Shown: positions 23,482-32,244 of the stretch, piece after piece
How the letters are laid out: each line of letters begins with the position of its first letter
Position numbering within the stretch: the first letter of the stretch is position 1
Assembly (NCBI RefSeq): GCF_052117125.1
Contig: NZ_JBQKJT010000003.1
Location: 180,951-244,950, forward strand
Reading direction: 5' to 3'
DNA: 64,000 bases
From: Avoscillospira_A sp052117125
GTDB lineage: Bacteria; Bacillota; Clostridia; Oscillospirales; Oscillospiraceae
Position numbers and translations under genes: made by a program
Notes under the pieces: model-generated
Databases searched by the model: none
What the model was told of the DNA's origin: nothing
What the model saw: only the letters and a program-made list of their open reading frames with translations

Positions 23482-24855
23482 ATGAAACATTTGCTCAAAG
23501 GCGGCCTGGTGGTGGGCGGCAATGGCCCTGTCCGGGCCGATGTGCTCATCGACGGCGAACAGGTGGCCGCCGTGGGTTTGAATCTGGACAATCTGGCCCA
23601 GCAGATTACAGATGTCTCGGGAATGCTGCTGTTTCCCGGCTTTATCGACGGTCACACCCATTTTGATCTGGATGTGTGCAACACCACCACGGCCGACGAT
23701 TTCTTTTCCGGCAGCCGCAGCGCTTTGCGGGGCGGCACCACCACCATTGTGGATTTCGCCTGCCCCAACAAAGGCGAGAGCCTGCGTCACGGTCTGGACC
23801 TGTGGCACCAGAAGGCCGACGGCAAAGCCGCCTGTGACTATGGCTTCCACATGACCATCGACGACTGGAACCCCGACATTCGCCGGGAACTGCCTGTGAT
23901 GTTTGACGAGGGTATTTCCACGTTTAAAATGTATATGACCTATCCGGCTATGATGATTGGGGACCGGGATATGTTCAGTGCCATGGAGGCATTGCGGGAC
24001 CTGGGCGGTCTGGCAGGCTATCACTGTGAAAACAGCGGCGTGATCGACGCCCTGATTGCACAATATCTGTCCACCGGTGACACCGGCCCCGGCGCCCACC
24101 CCCTGAGCCGCCCCGCCGCTGCCGAGGCCGAGGCCGTCTCCCGGCTCCTGCGGCTGGCGGAGATTGCTGAGACCCCTGTGATTATTGTCCATCTCAGCAC
24201 CGCTGCCGCGCTGGAAGAGGTCCGCGCCGCCCGCCGCCGTGGGCAGACGGTGTTTGTGGAGACCTGCCCCCACTATCTGCTGCTCCAGGACGATGTCTAC
24301 TTCCAGGAGGACTACAGCCAGGCGGCCCGCTACGTCTGTGCGCCCCCCATCCGGGAGATGGGCAATCAGGAAGCGCTGCTGTACGGTTTGGCCAACGGCG
24401 AAATTCAGACCATTGCCACGGACCATTGCAGCTTCACGTTGCAGCAGAAGGACGCCGGACGGGGCGACTTCACGAAGATTCCAGGCGGTCTGCCCGGTGT
24501 GGAAACCCGTGGACTGCTGGCCTATTCGCTGCTGGTGGGCGGTCATGTGCTGGACGTGGGCCAGCTGGCCCAGGTACTGGCGGAAAATCCCGCCAAGCTC
24601 TATGGCATGTGGCCCCGGAAAGGCGTTATCGCCCCCGGAAGCGACGCCGACATTGTGGTTTACGACCCCAAGGCCGACACGGTCATCACCGCCGAGGGCC
24701 AGGAATCCCGTGCCGGATACACGCCCTTTGAGGGATTCCAGACCTGCGGCAGTATCCGCAGTGTCTATCTACGCGGCTCCCTGGCTGTAGACAAGGGCGT
24801 GGTCCTGGCCGGCAGCCACGGCCAATACATCCACCGGAACCGACCCATACTGTAA
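23482..24855 (+). CDS. hydA: Dihydropyrimidinase / D-hydantoinase
   Basis: A 457-residue amidohydrolase opening the ring of dihydropyrimidines or hydantoins. Metal-site residues are visible: HxH in GHTHFD, the carboxylated lysine in FKMYMTYP, histidines in GYHCENS and IVHLS, and Asp in TIATDHCSF. The hairpin loop and the C-terminal amidohydrolase end (LRGSLAVDKG) are present. Length is usual for the family. GGGAGCG lies before the ATG. The next gene follows after 16 bp. Allantoinase and dihydroorotase are less likely given the TIATDHCSF and FKMYMTYP blocks. Natural substrate is not certain. Confidence 0.92.
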   Translation: MKHLLKGGLVVGGNGPVRADVLIDGEQVAAVGLNLDNLAQQITDVSGMLLFPGFIDGHTHFDLDVCNTTTADDFFSGSRSALRGGTTTIVDFACPNKGESLRHGLDLWHQKADGKAACDYGFHMTIDDWNPDIRRELPVMFDEGISTFKMYMTYPAMMIGDRDMFSAMEALRDLGGLAGYHCENSGVIDALIAQYLSTGDTGPGAHPLSRPAAAEAEAVSRLLRLAEIAETPVIIVHLSTAAALEEVRAARRRGQTVFVETCPHYLLLQDDVYFQEDYSQAARYVCAPPIREMGNQEALLYGLANGEIQTIATDHCSFTLQQKDAGRGDFTKIPGGLPGVETRGLLAYSLLVGGHVLDVGQLAQVLAENPAKLYGMWPRKGVIAPGSDADIVVYDPKADTVITAEGQESRAGYTPFEGFQTCGSIRSVYLRGSLAVDKGVVLAGSHGQYIHRNRPIL

Positions 24856-24871
24856 AGGAGGAATTTTCATT

Positions 24872-25414
24872 ATGGAACGACAACTGTTTCCCGTCTATGA
24901 TCGGGCTTCGGAGATTCTCAACGCATTGCCCGGCGGCATCCTGCTGACCGCCGCCGCCAATGGCCGTACCAACACCATGACCATCGGTTGGGGCACGCTG
25001 GGCATGGAGTGGGGCATCCCCATTTTTACAGCCTTTGTCCGAAAGGGCCGCTTTACCAGAGAATTGCTGGACGTCAATCCGGAATTTACGATCAACGTTC
25101 CCGTCGGTGACTTTGATCGGAAGATCTTGGGCTTTTGCGGCACCAAGTCCGGCCGGGACGTGGATAAATTTCAGGAATTGGGCCTGACGGCGGTACCGGG
25201 CCTGGAGGTCTCCGTACCCGCCATTGCCCAGCTGCCCCTGACGCTGGAATGCCGCGTCATCTACCGGCGGGCCCAGAACCCCGACGCCATTCCGCCCCGG
25301 TTCCTGGAGAAATACTACCCCCAGGACGTGGGCTCCGACGCCACCGGCTCCAACCAGGATTTCCATATCGCCTATATGGGCGAGGTGGTCGCTTCCTATC
25401 TGTTGCAGCCGTAA
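24872..25414 (+). CDS. Flavin reductase-like FMN-binding protein
   Basis: 180 residues of the split beta-barrel flavin reductase/flavoredoxin type: LPGGILLTAAANGRTNTMTIGWG, then FTINVPVG and FCGTKSGRDVDKF, a typical FMN-binding pattern. AAGGAGG precedes the start. It probably forms an operon with hydA and might supply reduced flavin or electrons, but a biochemical link to pyrimidine breakdown is only inferred. Confidence 0.87.
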   Translation: MERQLFPVYDRASEILNALPGGILLTAAANGRTNTMTIGWGTLGMEWGIPIFTAFVRKGRFTRELLDVNPEFTINVPVGDFDRKILGFCGTKSGRDVDKFQELGLTAVPGLEVSVPAIAQLPLTLECRVIYRRAQNPDAIPPRFLEKYYPQDVGSDATGSNQDFHIAYMGEVVASYLLQP

Positions 25415-25431
25415 CGACTCACCGCATTCAC

Positions 25432-25467
25432 AGCCCGCTGCGGTACGGCTCTGTTCTGCGGCGGGCT
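25432..25467 (+). terminator. Probable terminator after hydA operon
   Basis: A 12-bp near-perfect stem (25432-25443 with 25456-25467) around a 12-base loop, 17 bp after the stop. The following T-tract is poor (TATTG). Confidence 0.55.
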
Positions 25468-25602
25468 TATTGAGGGAAACGACAAGAATCAAACGTTGCG
25501 CACCGGTGGAAAAGCGGCAAATAGATTTACCAATTTGTGCAATTTGGTTCTAACGGGAACACGGGAGCAAATCGGATATAGGAAAGTGGGAGGGTGACAG
25601 CT

Positions 25603-25839
25603 ATGAAGAAGTACCAAACGCTAAATACGATTTTAAACTGCATCATTGGCAGCTTTCTTGGTGTTTTTTTAGCAAGAAGTGTGTATACATATTGGGACTA
25701 CACGACCCATCCTGACTTGTACGCTGTATCCTCTGCTCCTTGGTATACCACGATTCAAATTTTTGGAATCATTGTTGCTATCATTGTAGGAGTTGCCGTA
25801 GTATTGAAAATACTCATTAGAAAGAAGGCAAGCGGATAA
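25603..25839 (+). CDS. Small membrane protein of unknown function
   Basis: 78 residues with two membrane segments (about 10-28 and 53-71) separated by an aromatic stretch (TYWDYTTHPDLYAVSSAPWY), ending in a lysine/arginine tail. GGGAGGG lies 8 bases before the ATG. Base composition is visibly more A+T-rich than the neighbours. It stands alone between two terminators, so it is a single-gene transcript. Function unknown. Confidence 0.7.
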   Translation: MKKYQTLNTILNCIIGSFLGVFLARSVYTYWDYTTHPDLYAVSSAPWYTTIQIFGIIVAIIVGVAVVLKILIRKKASG

Positions 25840-25872
25840 AAGCACGCAGCCGGAAAACACAATCGATCAACA

Positions 25873-25916
25873 GTATGTAAACGGGCAGCCAATGATTCGG
25901 CTGCCCGTTTACATAC
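25873..25916. terminator. Bidirectional terminator between convergent genes
   Basis: A perfect 18-bp stem (25873-25890 with 25899-25916) around AATGATTC, with a T-rich stretch in the closing part of the stem. It lies between the small membrane protein and the leftward membrane gene. Confidence 0.85.
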
Positions 25917-25929
25917 AATGGCGCTTTGC

Positions 25930-26745
25930 CTATTCTGTTTCTGTAGGTGGAACTTCATTGTCCATGAGCACACGGGGGATAAACCGCTTGGCAAATCGGC
26001 CCTTGCCCCGGCTTTTGACAAAGAAAAATCCGATAACGGAAAAGACCACAGCGCCGATGAAGTTGACGAACAGATCCTTCATGGTGTCGTAAAGGCCCGG
26101 GTCCAGATAGCCACCCAGCCCCAGGGATTGCTGGGTACCGTCTTTGAATACGAGAATCGTGTCGGCAATATTTTTTACCATCACCACATGGTTGGAGTTA
26201 GTGGGGTCCAGGGACACGGAGGCCAGATACGTCTGAATGTGATCCTTTTGCATGTCGTAGCCTAGGAACATGTCCATGGACCATTCAAAAAACTCCCACA
26301 ACACGCCTACGGTCATGGAAAAGCAGAAGGCCACCACCGCCATATAGAAGGGCGACAGTTTTACGGAGATGCGCTCGTGGCGGTTCAGCAGATCCACAAG
26401 ACAGAATCCGATGGCCGCACACAAAAACCCGTTTATGGTGTGCAGCATGGTATCCCAGTGGGTGATATGGGTATAATAGGCCCGTATTTCCCCCAGAATT
26501 TCAGCGGCATAGATGAACAGCAGAATAATGACTTCCAGTGTATCGGGCAGATCGATGCGCAGCTGCCGTTCCAACAGCGCCGGCAGGGTGAACAAAACCA
26601 GCGTCAGGACGCAAAGAAAAACGTTCTCATAGTTGCCGTTGAGAAACTGGGCAATGAGGACGCCGATAACCGACAGTCGCAGAAAAATATACAGGGCAGT
26701 CATCCGCTTGCCATGGACTTGAGAACGGTGGCGTCGTCTGGGCAA
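25930..26745 (-). CDS. Multi-pass membrane protein, YjdF/DUF2238-like
   Basis: 271 residues with about six hydrophobic segments. THWDTMLHTINGFLCAAIGFC and GVLWEFFEWSMD resemble a membrane family of unknown function found in Firmicutes. The TTG start at 26745 follows AAGGAGGGG. The C-terminal tail is polar. Role not known. Confidence 0.72.
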   Translation of the reverse strand: MPRRRHRSQVHGKRMTALYIFLRLSVIGVLIAQFLNGNYENVFLCVLTLVLFTLPALLERQLRIDLPDTLEVIILLFIYAAEILGEIRAYYTHITHWDTMLHTINGFLCAAIGFCLVDLLNRHERISVKLSPFYMAVVAFCFSMTVGVLWEFFEWSMDMFLGYDMQKDHIQTYLASVSLDPTNSNHVVMVKNIADTILVFKDGTQQSLGLGGYLDPGLYDTMKDLFVNFIGAVVFSVIGFFFVKSRGKGRFAKRFIPRVLMDNEVPPTETE

Positions 26746-26886
26746 TCCAACCCCTCCTTAAAAAAATCTCGATACTTCTATCTTACACCATGTGTCAATG
26801 GCAATTTTCATTGCTTTTTGCGTCAGGCTTATGATATACTGATTGTTCAGAACTATCACGAAATTGATTTTAGAAAAGGAAACTCC

Positions 26887-28410
26887 ATGACATTTCAAGA
26901 CTTACAATTACTTCCTCAGCTCCTCCGGGCCGTAGACGATATGGGCTACGAAGCCCCTTCTCCCATCCAGGCCGCCGCCATTCCGCCGGTGCTGGCGGGC
27001 CGGGACCTCATCGGCTGCGCCCAGACAGGCACCGGTAAAACAGCGGCGTTTGCCATCCCCATTTTGCAGCGGCTCCAGAAAAAGGCCGACGGTTCCCATA
27101 AACCCATCCGGGCCCTGATTCTGACCCCCACGCGGGAGCTGGCCTTGCAGATTCAAGACAATTTTGAACGCTACAGCAAATATCTGCCCCTGCGCAGCAC
27201 CGTGATTTTCGGTGGCGTGGGCCAGATGCCCCAGGTGGAAGCCATCCGCAAGGGTGTGGATGTGCTGGTGGCAACGCCGGGCCGTCTCAACGACCTGTGC
27301 AACCAGGGCCACATTGACCTGAAAAAGATTGAAACCTTCGTTCTGGACGAGGCCGACCGGATGCTGGACATGGGATTTATCCATGATGTCCGCAAGGTCA
27401 TTGCCCGTCTGCCCCAGCGGCGGCAGACGCTGCTGTTCTCCGCCACCATGCCCAAGGAGATCGCGGACCTGTCCCAGCAGATTCTCCATAATCCGGTTCG
27501 GGTGGAGGTAACGCCCCAGTCCTCCACCGTGGACACCATTGAGCAGCAGCTTTACAAGGTGGACAAGTCCAAAAAGCGGGACCTGCTGCTGTGGCTGCTG
27601 GGAAAACGGCCGGAACAGACCATTCTCGTGTTCACCGCCACCAAACACGGCGCGGACCGGGTGGTGCGGGAACTGAACCGAAATAACGTACCGGCCATGG
27701 CCATCCACGGCAATAAGAGTCAGACCAACCGGGTCAAAGCGCTGGAGAGCTTCAAGGATGGGTCCATTCGTGTTCTTGTGGCTACGGATATCGCCGCCCG
27801 TGGCATCGATATCAGCGAGCTGCCCCTGGTCATCAACTTTGACTTACCCAATATCCCCGAAACGTATGTCCACCGCATTGGCCGCACCGGTCGTGCCGGT
27901 CACAGCGGTTTGGCCATCAGCTTCTGCAACTTCGATGAGCTGGCCTATTTAAAGGATATTGAAAAACTTACCAAAAAGACCGTACCCGTGGTGGAGGACC
28001 ACCCGTTCCCCATGGAAATTTTTGAGCCTACCCCCAAGGTCCAGCGTGGCCCCCGTCCGTCCAAGCGGCAGCCCCAGGAGACCAGGGCCGCAGAACCCGC
28101 CGGAACGTCCGGCGAGCATGCGTCCCAGACGGTGAAACAGGGGAGCAGACGGAAAAAGAAGGCGGCGCAGCCGCCCAAGGCCGCCGAGCCGAAGCCGGAA
28201 CAGAAGCCGATTCAGGTGCAGATGGAGCACAAGTCCCACCACAAACCGCTGCCGCCGGAGGAGCCGGCCCGGCCCAGCCGTCCGGGGAAAAAGCTGCGGT
28301 CCGGCGGTCCCGAGCTGCCGGGAAAAGTGGTGGCCTTTGCCGATGGACGCCACCGGCCCCGCCGCCGGGGCAATCGTGGCAGCGGCACAAAGCAGAGCAC
28401 GGGCCAGTAA
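26887..28410 (+). CDS. DEAD-box RNA helicase with basic C-terminal tail
   Basis: A 507-residue RhlE/CshA-type helicase. Motifs in order: Q motif with SPIQ, AQTGTGKT (I), PTRELA (Ia), DEADRMLDMGF (II), SAT (III), ARGIDI (V) and HRIGRTGRAG (VI). The last 130 residues are rich in Lys, Arg, Pro and Gln and should bind RNA without specificity. The ATG at 26887 has AAAAGGAAAC upstream; the frame is open much further upstream but lies antisense to the membrane gene there. Likely roles are ribosome assembly or RNA decay. Confidence 0.92.
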   Translation: MTFQDLQLLPQLLRAVDDMGYEAPSPIQAAAIPPVLAGRDLIGCAQTGTGKTAAFAIPILQRLQKKADGSHKPIRALILTPTRELALQIQDNFERYSKYLPLRSTVIFGGVGQMPQVEAIRKGVDVLVATPGRLNDLCNQGHIDLKKIETFVLDEADRMLDMGFIHDVRKVIARLPQRRQTLLFSATMPKEIADLSQQILHNPVRVEVTPQSSTVDTIEQQLYKVDKSKKRDLLLWLLGKRPEQTILVFTATKHGADRVVRELNRNNVPAMAIHGNKSQTNRVKALESFKDGSIRVLVATDIAARGIDISELPLVINFDLPNIPETYVHRIGRTGRAGHSGLAISFCNFDELAYLKDIEKLTKKTVPVVEDHPFPMEIFEPTPKVQRGPRPSKRQPQETRAAEPAGTSGEHASQTVKQGSRRKKKAAQPPKAAEPKPEQKPIQVQMEHKSHHKPLPPEEPARPSRPGKKLRSGGPELPGKVVAFADGRHRPRRRGNRGSGTKQSTGQ

Positions 28411-28497
28411 GTCCGAAAACTTCCCATGGAAAAGTGACGCCATCTGTGCTATACTAACGGCGTTGAGTAAAATTTCCCAAACAGGACGGTGAACACC

Positions 28498-28962
28498 ATG
28501 GAATCCAAGGGCATCAAAATCGCGGCCAAGAATCAGAAAGCGTTCCACGATTATTTTGTAGAGGAGCGGTTCGAGGCGGGCATTGAGCTGTTCGGCACGG
28601 AGGTTAAGTCCATACGCCAGGGCACCCTGAACCTGAAGGATGCCTGGTGCAATATCAAGGACGGCGAAATCTGGCTCAAGCAGATGCACATCAGTCCCTA
28701 TGAAAAGGGCAACATTTTCAATAAAGACCCCATGCGGCCCCGGCGGCTGCTGATGCACAAGCGGGAGATCAACCGGCTCTATGGTCAGATCAAACAGGAC
28801 GGCTATTCGCTGATTCCCCTGTCTGTATACTTTAAAAACGCCCGTGTCAAGGTGGAGGTCGCGCTGTGTAAGGGCAAGAAGCTCTATGACAAGCGTGAGG
28901 ACGCCGCCCGCAAGGATGCCAAGCGGCAGATGGACCGGGCCATGAAGGAAAGGAATCGATAA
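28498..28962 (+). CDS. smpB: SsrA-binding protein SmpB
   Basis: 154 residues, the partner of tmRNA in rescue of stalled ribosomes. Typical blocks are KNQKAFHDYFVEERFEAGIEL, GTEVKSIRQG, NIKDGEIWLKQMHISPY and the basic C-terminus KREDAARKDAKRQMDRAMK that enters the mRNA channel. The ATG at 28498 has AGGACGG upstream; a GTG at 28489 has none. tmRNA lies 0.65 kb downstream. Confidence 0.96.
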   Translation: MESKGIKIAAKNQKAFHDYFVEERFEAGIELFGTEVKSIRQGTLNLKDAWCNIKDGEIWLKQMHISPYEKGNIFNKDPMRPRRLLMHKREINRLYGQIKQDGYSLIPLSVYFKNARVKVEVALCKGKKLYDKREDAARKDAKRQMDRAMKERNR

Positions 28963-28964
28963 GT

Positions 28965-29504
28965 ATGGCAAATCCCATTGCAACCATTGAAATGGAGAAC
29001 GGCGGCAAGATCGTCATGGAGCTGTTCCCCGATGTGGCGCCCCAGTCGGTCCGCAATTTTGTCACCCTGGCCCAGTCCGGATTCTATGATGGCCTGATCT
29101 TTCATCGTGTCATCTCCGGCTTTATGATTCAGGGCGGCTGCCCCGAGGGTACCGGTATGGGCGGCCCCGGCTACTGCATCAAGGGCGAGTTCAAGCTCAA
29201 CGGTGTGGACAACAACGTGTCCCATAAGCGGGGCGTGGTGTCCATGGCCCGTGCCCAGTCGCCCAACTCCGGCGGCAGCCAGTTCTTCATTATGCACGCC
29301 GACTGCGAATTCTTGGACGGTCAATATGCGGCGTTCGGTCAGGTGATCGAGGGTATGGACGTGGTGGACGCCATCGCGGCGGTAAATACCGACGGCGCCG
29401 ACCGGCCCGAGGAGGAACAGAAAATCAAGTCCATCACCGTGGACACCCAGGGCAAGACCTACATGCCCCCGGAGAAGCTGAAGGACCCCTACGGCCGGTT
29501 CTAA
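28965..29504 (+). CDS. Cyclophilin-type peptidyl-prolyl isomerase
   Basis: 179 residues with the cyclophilin signatures FHRVISGFMIQGGCP, GVVSMARAQSPNSGGSQFFI and FGQVIEGMDVVD; the catalytic Arg is the one in FHRV. No signal peptide, so cytoplasmic. It follows smpB by 2 bp with AAGGAA as ribosome binding site, so the two are co-transcribed. Confidence 0.95.
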   Translation: MANPIATIEMENGGKIVMELFPDVAPQSVRNFVTLAQSGFYDGLIFHRVISGFMIQGGCPEGTGMGGPGYCIKGEFKLNGVDNNVSHKRGVVSMARAQSPNSGGSQFFIMHADCEFLDGQYAAFGQVIEGMDVVDAIAAVNTDGADRPEEEQKIKSITVDTQGKTYMPPEKLKDPYGRF

Positions 29505-29617
29505 AAAATGGGTATGGTTTCCGGTTGACAAAGGCCGGAAATGCGATATAATATAGTATCCTGCCAAAACAATGGCAGATCACCCCTGCCGCGGGCAAAC
29601 CGCGGCAGGCCCCATAT

Positions 29618-29965
29618 GGGGGCGTACCGGTTTCGACGGGGGTGGTGAGGCTGGAATAGCGAGCAGAGGCGCCTGGCCTCTATAAAACGGGCAATTTTTT
29701 AAACTTAACTGACAACAATAAAGTTGCCTTGGCTGCCTGATTAGGCGCCCGTTCCCCCCGGAAGGACCGCGAGCCGGGCTGGAGCGTCGATGAGCGGTGC
29801 ACGTGCGTGCGGTAAGCTTTGCCCGCACCATGCATCATGAAGCTACTGATCCGTAAAGGGTGTCCTTTCCCGTTACGGTGAGGGAATGAAAAGAATGGAC
29901 TGCGCTCGGAGAGATTCCTGTCAAGCTGCTTTCGGACGCGGGTTCGACTCCCGCCGCCTCCACCA
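29618..29965 (+). ncRNA. ssrA: tmRNA (transfer-messenger RNA)
   Basis: A 348-base gene. The 5' end GGGGGCG pairs with CGCCTCC before ACCA to form the alanine-type acceptor, and ACCGGTTTCGACGG is the tmRNA-specific 5' block. A tag frame running to TGA at 29738-29740 (start taken as GGC 29690) would encode GNFLNLTDNNKVALAA; the degradation ending ALAA is clear, the resume codon less so. The T arm and 3' end GGTTCGACTCC to CCA are shared with the right end of the prophage, which is integrated here. Confidence 0.96.
29938..29965 (+). repeat. Prophage attachment repeat, left (attL) in tmRNA
   Basis: The last 28 bases of tmRNA, identical to 63759-63786. The match stops on both sides at these bounds. 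Everything from 29966 to the right copy is prophage. Confidence 0.95.
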
Positions 29966-29969
29966 AAAT

Positions 29970-30004
29970 GAACCCCCCGAATCCTCAATGGTTTCGGGGG
30001 GTTC
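29970..30004 (+). terminator. Prophage-supplied terminator of tmRNA
   Basis: A perfect 12-bp stem (29970-29981 with 29993-30004), 5 bases after the tmRNA end and just inside the prophage, followed by TCTTGTATT. The host's own terminator is now beyond attR at 63795-63843. Confidence 0.85.
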
Positions 30005-30007
30005 TCT

Positions 30008-30023
30008 TGTATTATCAATGGTT
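30008..30023 (+). repeat. 16-bp inverted repeat near left prophage end
   Basis: TGTATTATCAATGGTT here is the exact complement of 63722-63737 near the right end. The copies lie 42 and 21 bases inside the attachment repeats and point at each other, which suggests binding sites for the recombination machinery. Confidence 0.7.
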
Positions 30024-30090
30024 TTTAAGTATTTCTTAAAAATCATTCGTTGCACCTAATCAATAGATATTGTGTGCACTCTGCGCAATA

Positions 30091-30110
30091 TTGCACACGC
30101 AGTTGCACAC
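30091..30110 (+). repeat. Two TTGCACAC repeats, candidate phage integrase arm sites (left)
   Basis: TTGCACAC at 30091-30098 and 30103-30110, 12 bp apart; the same octamer pair occurs at 63692 and 63703 near the right end, 11 bp apart. An inverted GTGTGCA lies at 30072-30078. Confidence 0.55.
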
Positions 30111-30115
30111 GCCAA

Positions 30116-30143
30116 AGCAGCCCCACCGATTGGCGGGGCTGCT
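30116..30143 (-). terminator. Probable terminator of the late operon
   Basis: A 9-bp perfect stem extended by two pairs after a mismatch, directly after the endolysin stop in the leftward direction. The T-tract is short (TTTGG). Confidence 0.55.
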
Positions 30144-30146
30144 GTC

Positions 30147-30917
30147 TTATTTCTGGCCCTTGGCCAGCTCATACGCCCGATACGCCATGAGCGCGGCCTG
30201 GTATCTGGGAATCAGCTGCATAGGGCTGGTTCCGTCGGTGATCCCGGCGGCCTTGGCCCTCTCCAGTTCCTCCTTGGCCCATGCGGGGACCTCCAGCGTT
30301 TCGGTGTACTCTGCCAACTTATCATAAATTTCTTTTCCGGTCATAGTCTCCTCCTGTTCCGGCTCCGAACGCTGCAAGCCGAAGCCGTCAATGATACTCA
30401 TGGCGATGGCCTCGACGATATCCGACTGTTTGGCTGCATATACAGCCATATCGTCGGCATCATCGATAAAGCAAATCTCCAGCAGGGCCGAAGAGGTCCC
30501 AGCTTTCCGGGCCTGCTGGATGACGTCCCAGTTATTCCGCTTTACACCCCGGTTGGTAAGACCTACGGCAGCGATGGCCGCCACCATGGCCTGCTCCACT
30601 GCTGTACCCGGTTCGGCGGTGGTAACATAGCACTCGACGCCCTTTGTTTTGCCATCGGCGGTAGAAGCCTTGACGGCGTTGAAGTGGATCTCCAACACAT
30701 AGTCATATTGGGCGAACTGGGCCGTTTTGGTCAACTGCCCCGCCTTGTAATCGGCGTAGGCGTTGCGAGCCGTGGGATAGGTGTCCACGTCGCAGCATCC
30801 CTCCAGGGCCTGAGCCAGAGCGGCCACCACCTTGCGGGTCTCGGTGGCCTCCTGGAAGCCATTGCCCACAGCGCCGGGGTCACCGGCGCCATGGCCTGCA
30901 ATCAACAGCAGTTTCAT
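30147..30917 (-). CDS. Phage endolysin, N-acetylmuramoyl-L-alanine amidase (Amidase_3)
   Basis: 256 residues. Zinc ligands fit LIAGHG (residue 9), the glutamate in QEATET, and LEIHFNA, with the catalytic glutamate in SALLEICF. A linker of about 20 residues leads to a C-terminal segment (PAWAKEELERAKAAGITDG to AYRAYELAKG) resembling an S-layer-homology-like wall-binding motif. It cuts the amide bond between muramic acid and the stem peptide at lysis. The gene overlaps the holin by ATGA. Confidence 0.92.
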   Translation of the reverse strand: MKLLLIAGHGAGDPGAVGNGFQEATETRKVVAALAQALEGCCDVDTYPTARNAYADYKAGQLTKTAQFAQYDYVLEIHFNAVKASTADGKTKGVECYVTTAEPGTAVEQAMVAAIAAVGLTNRGVKRNNWDVIQQARKAGTSSALLEICFIDDADDMAVYAAKQSDIVEAIAMSIIDGFGLQRSEPEQEETMTGKEIYDKLAEYTETLEVPAWAKEELERAKAAGITDGTSPMQLIPRYQAALMAYRAYELAKGQK

Positions 30918-31399
30918 TCCTGACTGTCACCTCCTCCGGTCAGTTTATCTCCGGCGGCGTCCACGGCCTCCTTGCCGTTGGCCATGAGCTTTACCAGCCA
31001 GGCCGGGATGGGTGCGCCCATGCGCTGGGCATTCTCGGCAATGCTGCCCAGCTCCGTAATAGCGTACCACACCAGCACCAAAGGCAGCAGCAGGCCGATC
31101 TCCGGCAGGGCAATCTCCACCATGGGCAGCTGCTCCATGATGATGGACAGTAGACCATCGGCAAAGGCGGCGATGATGACCACCACCACCTCGCCCATCT
31201 TATGCCAGATACCCTCCCGGGCCGTATGACTGGCCCATTCACCGTTTTTCATGGCGGCAGCGGTGCCAGTGGCGTAATCCAGGGCCATCAGCACCACCCA
31301 GGCCGCAATCAGCCAGCCCAGCCAGCCCCAGAAAGCGGAGAATGCTCCCAGTGCAGCAGTAAGTCCGGCTTTGACTGCCAGCATCCAATCAAATTCCAT
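30914..31399 (-). CDS. Phage holin (Phage_holin_4_1/TcdE type)
   Basis: 161 residues. Hydrophobic segments at about 10-40, 65-95 and 97-118 and the motif VLMALDYATGTAAAMKNGEWAS are characteristic of this holin group. It should form membrane lesions that release the downstream amidase. The C-terminal tail is polar. Confidence 0.88.
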   Translation of the reverse strand: MEFDWMLAVKAGLTAALGAFSAFWGWLGWLIAAWVVLMALDYATGTAAAMKNGEWASHTAREGIWHKMGEVVVVIIAAFADGLLSIIMEQLPMVEIALPEIGLLLPLVLVWYAITELGSIAENAQRMGAPIPAWLVKLMANGKEAVDAAGDKLTGGGDSQE

Positions 31400-31444
31400 A
31401 TGGTCCTCCTTTGTGGATGGGGCCGGTGTCCCGGCCCCGGTTGG

Positions 31445-31762
31445 TCAGCTGTTGACGATGGACTGGAACTTCTCCCGGTCACCGGCAACAAAGGCCGCGC
31501 ACAGCGCCTTGTAGTTGCGGTCGATGATCTTGCCGACCTCGTCGTACTCCTTGGCCTGGGCAGCAGCGTCCAGGGCCTCCCACTTGGCCTTTGCGGCGGG
31601 GACGTCGATCTCCGACAGGGCCTTGTACTGGTGCTGGGGATTGCCCTTGATGCCCTCCACAAAGAGGTTGGGCGCGATCTCCATATCACCGGTCAGATTG
31701 TCGCCGTCGGTGCGCTCCTCGTTCGCACACTGCCAGATGGTCCACAGATAGTTTTTCAGCAT
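31445..31762 (-). CDS. Phage protein of unknown function
   Basis: 105 residues starting MLKNYLWTIWQ after AAAGGAG. Mostly helical and acidic, no membrane segment or cysteine motif. It sits between a membrane protein and the holin. The frame is open further upstream, but only this start has a ribosome binding site. No function recognised. Confidence 0.65.
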   Translation of the reverse strand: MLKNYLWTIWQCANEERTDGDNLTGDMEIAPNLFVEGIKGNPQHQYKALSEIDVPAAKAKWEALDAAAQAKEYDEVGKIIDRNYKALCAAFVAGDREKFQSIVNS

Positions 31763-31806
31763 AGTTTTTTCTCCTTTCATTTTTCGGCGTATTCGCCGTT
31801 GCTGAT

Positions 31807-32244
31807 TTATGTATAGTGCGGCTTCTCGCCGCCTTCGACTGCATAGCGCAGCCAGTCGAACACAGGAATAAAGATCAGGCACAGAATGTACCAAAGCAGG
31901 GCATACTGGGCGCAGATTTGGCCCCATAGGTTGAGGGGCAAGCGGGAATAATCCCAGACGCCCAGGCCCAGCCAGGTATTGAGGATCAGCCCGGCCACCA
32001 ACTCCGTGACGGTGATAGCCACGGTGCAGACGGCAGCCTGGAGCATCAAGGGCATCTCCCAGGGTAGCTCTGCGCCAAACCGCTCCAGGGGGATGGACAA
32101 AAGGATGGCCAACACCAGCATGGTCCAGCTGATCCGCTCCGGGTGGCCGGTGGCGGTCTTGAATGCCACTTCCAAAAGGAAGTACACCGTGCCGCCCCAG
32201 CTCCAGAGGAGCATGGACAGGACCCGATTACTCCACCGCGTCAT
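31807..32244 (-). CDS. Small membrane protein, putative ABC-transporter-permease-like (PF06541-type)
   Basis: 145 residues with four hydrophobic segments and the motif TELVAGLILNTWLGLGVWDYS followed by LWGQICAQYALLWYIL, which I associate with the CmpB-like membrane family often found near phage lysis genes. Start at 32244 overlaps the end of the previous gene by 17 bp. A role in lysis or superinfection exclusion is possible but not shown. Confidence 0.65.
   Translation of the reverse strand: MTRWSNRVLSMLLWSWGGTVYFLLEVAFKTATGHPERISWTMLVLAILLSIPLERFGAELPWEMPLMLQAAVCTVAITVTELVAGLILNTWLGLGVWDYSRLPLNLWGQICAQYALLWYILCLIFIPVFDWLRYAVEGGEKPHYT

Noticed and set aside
29680..30018. Leftward 112-codon frame over the tmRNA 3' half
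   Set aside because: It lies on the tmRNA and its terminator and has no protein motif.
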